A stretch of 64,000 bases of DNA from Streptomyces catenulae (GTDB taxonomy: Bacteria > Actinomycetota > Actinomycetes > Streptomycetales > Streptomycetaceae): assembly GCF_000718015.1 (NCBI RefSeq), contig NZ_JODY01000002.1:434001-498000 (forward strand), read 5' to 3'. Made by a program: the position numbers and the translations under genes. Shown one piece after another: positions 24,001 to 30,000 of the stretch. The notes under the pieces were generated by a model that had not been told where the DNA came from, ran no database searches, and worked only from the letters and a program-made list of their open reading frames with translations. Numbering within the stretch: position 1 is the first letter of the stretch; every line of letters starts with the position of its first letter.

Positions 24001-27000
24001 CCCATTCGCGGGCGGAGTCCATGGGGGTGCGCAGGACGGTGTGGGCCACGAAGCTCTGCTGGAGCGGCGGTTGGTTCCCGGTCCGCAGCTCCTTCGGGGT
24101 GTCCAGCTGGCTCAGCTCGTAGCCGGGCCGGAACCTGACGTTGATCCTCAGCTGGTACGCGTAGAGCCCCTGGGCCGACTTGTCGGAGAGGCCGATCTGC
24201 ACCTGTCCCTTGCCGGAGGAGGTCATCGTCCGGCTGGTCGCCGCGCCGAGCTGGGTGTTCAGTCCGGCCTGGGCCCGGGCGGGGCCGTTGTACGCCGGGC
24301 CGCCGGAGAGGTTGACGGTGAGGCTGTTGTTGATCGTGTTGCTGTGGTCGTCGCCGACGGCGGTGTTCTTCTGGACCTTGGTCTCGCTCTCCTGCGCCGC
24401 GATCGTCTTGACGAGGGTGGCGTCCACGGAGCGGACGATGTCGATGCTGTAGGTGAACACCCCGATGGTGTTCTGCTGGTTGTCGACGACCTTGATCTGC
24501 TGGATGTCGCCGCGGATGGCGGGGACCAGGTTCTCGTGCAGGGTGAAGGTGGAGAACCGGTGCAGGATCTCCGCCATCCCCGGCATCTCGGGCGTCATCT
24601 GGCCGTGCACGGTGGCGACCTGGACCGCCCAGTCCGGCAACTCCTGGGAGACGACGAGGTGGTCGGCGGAGACCAGGTCGGGGAAGACGCCCTGCGGCAG
24701 GGTCAGGGACTTGGGCAGACCGGTCGGGGCGACCGGCGGCTTCGCCGTCAGGGAGTCCGGGACCCGCCAGGACCAGCCGCTGTCGACGGCGATGCGCACG
24801 GGGGCGGCGCCGGTCGGCCGCCGCTCACCGCGCGCGTTCAGGGTGTACGTCCGGCCCTCGTACAGCACATGGTTGACATAGGTGTGCGACGGGCCTTCGG
24901 AGCCGACGGTGCGGGTGTCGGTCGAGGTGACCGAGTGCGCGGTGGTGTGTGTCGCCTGGTTGATGTTGCCGGTGGCGGCGACGGTGATCATGCCGGTGGC
25001 GACGCTGGGCATCATCACACCGGTGTTGATGCCGATGGCGTGGCTGGACGCCTGGACGTGCGAGGTGGCGTCCTTCTGGTTGCTGCGCTGCCCGCCCTTC
25101 ACCTTGACGGTGACGGCGTCCTCGTAGCGGGAGTACGTACCGTGGTTGAGGGCGCTGAGGGCGAACAGGCCCCGACCGCCGGTGACGGTCTCGTAGAGGA
25201 CGAACGCGCCGTTGCCCAGGGAGGTCGGCAGCTGTCCGGCGCCGCTCTCCGGGTGGGGCAGCAGGGTGTGCGGGCGGTGGACGAGCAGCGTGAGGATGTC
25301 CTCGCGCAGCTTCGCGCGGGCGCTCCGGGCGACGTCCGTGACGCTGTTGGCGAGCCGGTCGGCGACCTTCCCGGCCTCCCGCAGCTCGATCTCGGTGCCG
25401 CCGACCAGCGACGCGTGCTCCTCCAGGGCGGTGCCGTCCTCGAAGGTGGTCCGGGAGCCCTTCCGGTAGACCTTGCTGACGTCGGTGGGCGCCAGGTCGA
25501 AGAAGACCGGGCGGTCGTTGTCGCGGTCGTGGATGTCGAGGATCTGCTCCTCGACGGGTGTCGTGGAGAGCTTGCCGTCCTCGTCGCGGGGGGCGAAGAC
25601 GACCTCGCGCTGGAGGGCCTGGAGCAGGTCCTTGTGGTGGGCGATCTGCTGCGCCTGCCAGGCGTCCACCCCGGAGGTGCTGACGGGGTGGCGCAGCAGA
25701 TCCTGCTCCAGGAGGTAATTCTGCAGCTCCTGCCCCGAGGAGACGTGCGCCAGCCACTCCTTCAGCTCGTCGGCGGTCAGCGCGTCGGGGCGCACCACCT
25801 TGGCCTTGGCCTTGTCCTTGTCCGCGGTCTTGTCTGCGGCCGTGGCCTTGTCTGCGGCCTTGTCCGTGGCCGTGGCCTTGCCCTTGTCCTTGGACTCGGT
25901 GGGGGGCGTGGCCGCGGGCTGGTTCCCGGACCCGCTCGCGGCGGCCGGGTACCACGTGCCGCCGAGCGGTTCCGGCACCGGGCGGCCCTGCTCCCGGTAG
26001 AGCCGGGCGCGCTCGGCCTCCAGCGCCAGGATCTTCCGCTGGATACGCCGGATCCGGTCGCGTTCGTCGTCCGCCGCGTTCTGCTCCGTCGTGGCCGGGG
26101 TGGTCGGCGGCACCGGCGGGGTCTGCCCGAGCTGCCCGCCCTGGGGGGCCGGGGGGTGCTGCTCGTCCTGGTTCCGGTTCTCCTGGCTCTCCTGGTTCTC
26201 GGTGGGCCGGGTGTCCTGCTGGGCTCCGTTCGTCGGTGCCTGCTGGACGAGGTGCTGGTCCCGCACCTCGCGCCGCAAGGGCTGCGCCACCGGCGGCTGC
26301 GGGACGAAGTCCCGGGAGGTGAGGGCCTGTTGGACGGCGGCGGGGTCGGGCATGAGGTCGGGGAACCAGTCCACGTCCTCGTCGCCGCCGTCCCGCATCC
26401 CGCGCAGCGTCTCGTCCAGGTGGAGGAGGCGGCCGTCGGCGTCCAGGTCGATCGAGGTGAAGAGCGTTCCGTCGGTCTGCCCCGGGAGCGGGGTGCCGTC
26501 GTCGGCGTACACCCAGACGGTCCGGCCGTCCTCCGGTGCCTTCAGCGCCCGGCCGGTCCGGGGGTCGAGCCAGAGCAGTGTGCCGTGGTCGTTGACCGCG
26601 TGCAGCCGGACGGTGGTGGCGCCGTCCGTGCTGCCGAAGACGTAGGAGACATTGCCGTGCCCGGCCGTACCGGACGACGTCAGCGCCTTCCTGACCCCGG
26701 CGACGGCCGCCTCGGACCCCCACCACCGCTGCTCACCACGGGCGTGCCGCATCCGCCGGGCGGCACGTTCGCGGTCGATGGACGAGGAGGTGGCGACGGA
26801 GCTTTCCGAGGACGTGTCGTCGTCCGCCGCCATCCACTTCCGCTGCCGGACCGTGGCGGTCGTGGGCTCGTACGAGGTGCCCTGGCCGGGCGGGTCCTGA
26901 CGCTGGAGCATCCGCAGCCGCCGGTCCAGCTCCTCCTCGACGCTCTCCTGGTGCGGAGGCGTGTCCGTGCCCGGCGTCTCCTCCTCCGCACCGGCGGGCT

Positions 27001-30000
27001 CCTTCCGCCGCAGCGCCGCCAACCGGCGCTCCATCTCCTCCTCGACGCTCTCCTCGTGCACCGGAGGCGTGTCGGTGCCCGGCGTCTCCTCCTCCGCACC
27101 GGCGGCCCCGTCCCGCCGCAGCGCCTCGAACCGGCTGAGCAGCGACTCGTCCCAGGCGTCCCCCTTGGGCGAGGAGGTGATGGACGTCATCTCGTCCGCG
27201 TCGGTGGTGGAGGTCAGTCCGTCATCGGTGGTGGGCTTCGGCGGGGTGACGGCGTCGGTCGGGTCGTGCTCCAAGAGGTGCGGGGCGGTGTCGGCGTGGG
27301 AGACGAGGGCGGCGTCGGTCTCCGGTGTGGGGGCGGTGGTGCCGAAGCGGTTGCGGTGGGCGCTCTCGTGCTGGAGCCAGTGCGCCGCGTCGAGGTCGTC
27401 CGGCCCCCAGGTCTTCTGGAAGGTGGTGAACCAGTCCTCGCGGGTGCGGGAGCCGATCCGGGTCAGGTCCTCCTGCGCGATGCCCCGACCGCCGGCCGCA
27501 CCGTGGAAGCCGGTGGCCCAGGAGTCCAGACCGCCGGTGGCGCTGATCTCGAAGTGCAGACGGCTCAGCAACTCGTCGCTGAGGCTGCGGCGGCCGTCCG
27601 CCCAGGTGACGAACGCCTGGCGGAGCGCGGACCCCTCGTCCGTCCGCGCACCGCCCGCGCTCGGCTGCCCGTCGTCGCCCGCGGAGCCGTCCTGCTGCGG
27701 GGCGGCGTCCGGGTTCTGCCCGGCCGCATCGTGCTGCGGGGGCGCCGCCGGGACCTGCTGCGGGTCCGCGTCCCCCGGCGTCACGGGCTCCGTGGCCCCG
27801 GCGGGCGGGGTGGCCGTGGGGTGCTCGTCCGCCGCGCGGCCGAAGACCGTGTCCAGCGTGAAGACCGCGTCGAACTGGGCCGTCACCCGCTCGACATGCT
27901 CGGTGACGAACCGCTTGCGGGCGTCGTGGGCGAGGTGCTCGGCCTCGTCGGCGGCCAGCGCCTCGGCCTCCGCGCGGGCCACCCGCTCCACCTCGGCCCG
28001 CGCCACCGCGAGCGCGACCCGCTGCCGCACCACCTCCGGCTTCAGATACTCCGACAGGAGCACATGCGGGAACGCGGCGTCCCGGGTCCCGGCGGCCCAG
28101 GCGTCGAGCTGCTGGTGCAGTACGTCGCCGAGCTTGCGCGCGGCGGTGTGCCACGCGTCGAGGGCGGCGGTCCCCGTGCCGTCCAGCCCGAAGTCGTCCT
28201 TCAGCTGCTGCCGGACGTCCTCGGGCAGCCCGTTCAGCGCCTCGCCCCAGGATTCCGCCGCGTCCTGGGCCGCCGAGAAGGCCTCCTTCGCGGCCGTCTC
28301 CTTGGCGATCTGCAGCTCCAACTCAAGGTGCAGATCGGCCTCGTGGGGCGCCCGGAGCCGCTCCCAGCTCTGCTCCGACGGACCGGAGCCGGTACGCGAC
28401 CCGTTGCCCGCGGCGCCGTAGTGGTCCAGGCGGTCGCGCAGATAGCGGTCCAGCCACCGGCGGCGCAGCAGCTCGCGGCCACCGTCGGAGAGCTGCGAGG
28501 CGGTCGCGGGGGCCACCGCGCCGTCGGACTCCGTCACCTGCGTCGCGGGACGGAGCGCGGCGGACCGCGCCGCCCCGTTGAAGATCTCCTCCGCGGCGTG
28601 GTGGTGGACCACGTCCTGCACCGCGTCGCCGAACGCCTTGTACAGCTCCGGCAGCGCACCGGCGAGCGCCTCGCCCACCGCACCGGCCTGCCGTCCCAGG
28701 TGCTGCCGGAGCGTCGCGGCGCTGAACGCGCCCTCGCTCAGCGCGTCGAGCGTGGCGATCAGCCGCTGCGGATCGGTCCGCAGCGCGCCGTTGCCGATCA
28801 GCTGCTCCACGACGGCGGCGGCATGCTGCTCGAAGGCGTACACCGCCTCGTCCAGGGCCGTTCGGCCCCGGGTGTGCGGCGCCGGGGTGGCCTCGTCCGT
28901 CTCCGTGTCGGAGCTCTTCGGGAACACGGTGGCGGGGTCGATCTCGTCGAGCAGGGCGCGGGTCTCGGGCGGGAGGCCGCCGCGCCAGTTCTCGAAGGCG
29001 GCCTCGGCCCACCCGGAGAGGTGTTCCAGGGCGTGCTCCCGCACCCAGGCGCGGTCGAGGTGGGCGCGGAGCCCGTCGGCGGTGGCCAGCGACTCGTCGC
29101 CGCCCGCCTGGAAGTGCTGTGCGGCGCGCTCCCGTTCCCGGTCGTACAGGCGGGTCAGGACGCGGGAGCGCAGCTCCTGGTCGGCGGCGTGGAGCGGGGC
29201 GCCGCCCAGCCGGTCCGTGGCCCACCGGTCGAAGACGTCCTCGAAGAACGCCATCCGCAGGGCGTCCTGGTGGGCCTGGGAGAGTTCGGCGTCGTACCAG
29301 CCGGCCATCCGCTTCTGTTCGGCCTGCCAGCGCGTGGCGCGGGTCGCGGCGTCCTCGTGGGTGGACCACTGCGGCGCCTGCGAGAAGTGCTGCTGCGCCT
29401 CGGCGCTCGCGGTGAACTCCGTCAGCAGATCGGCGTGGAGCTGTGTGAGGAACTCCTCCTGCTCCTGCCGGAACGCGGCCTCGGCCGCCCGCTGCTTCTC
29501 CTCCGGCGTCGGCTCGACCGTGGGCTGCCCGTCGGTGGACGCGTCGGTGCCCGGGGTGGGGTCCCCGGTCCGCCGCTCCTCGTCGGTGGGGGCGTGCTGC
29601 GGTGGCTCCTGCTGCTGGTCGGTCTTCCTCCGGAGCAGCTGTTCCTGGATCCACTCCTGCCGCTCCCGCTCGGTCAGCGGACGCAGTGCGCCGGTGTCGT
29701 GCAGGTGCGGGGCGGAGACCTGGTCGCCGTCGACGGTGGCCTCGTGGCGGGCGGCGCGGACCCGGATCATACGGTCCACCAGCGCGGTCACCGGCTCGTC
29801 GCGGAGCGGTGCGCCGCCGCCCTCCCCCGGCGTGTGCGGGGGCGTCGCGGTCGGGCTGCCGCCCTCGGTGACCACGGGATGCGGGGTGCCGGGGGTGGCC
29901 GTGGGGTCCGAGAGCCCGGCGGTGTCGTCGGTGCTCGCCGTCGGGTGCTGGACGGGCGGGGCGGGCGGTGTGTCGCCGGACGCGGTGACGGGGTGCGAGG

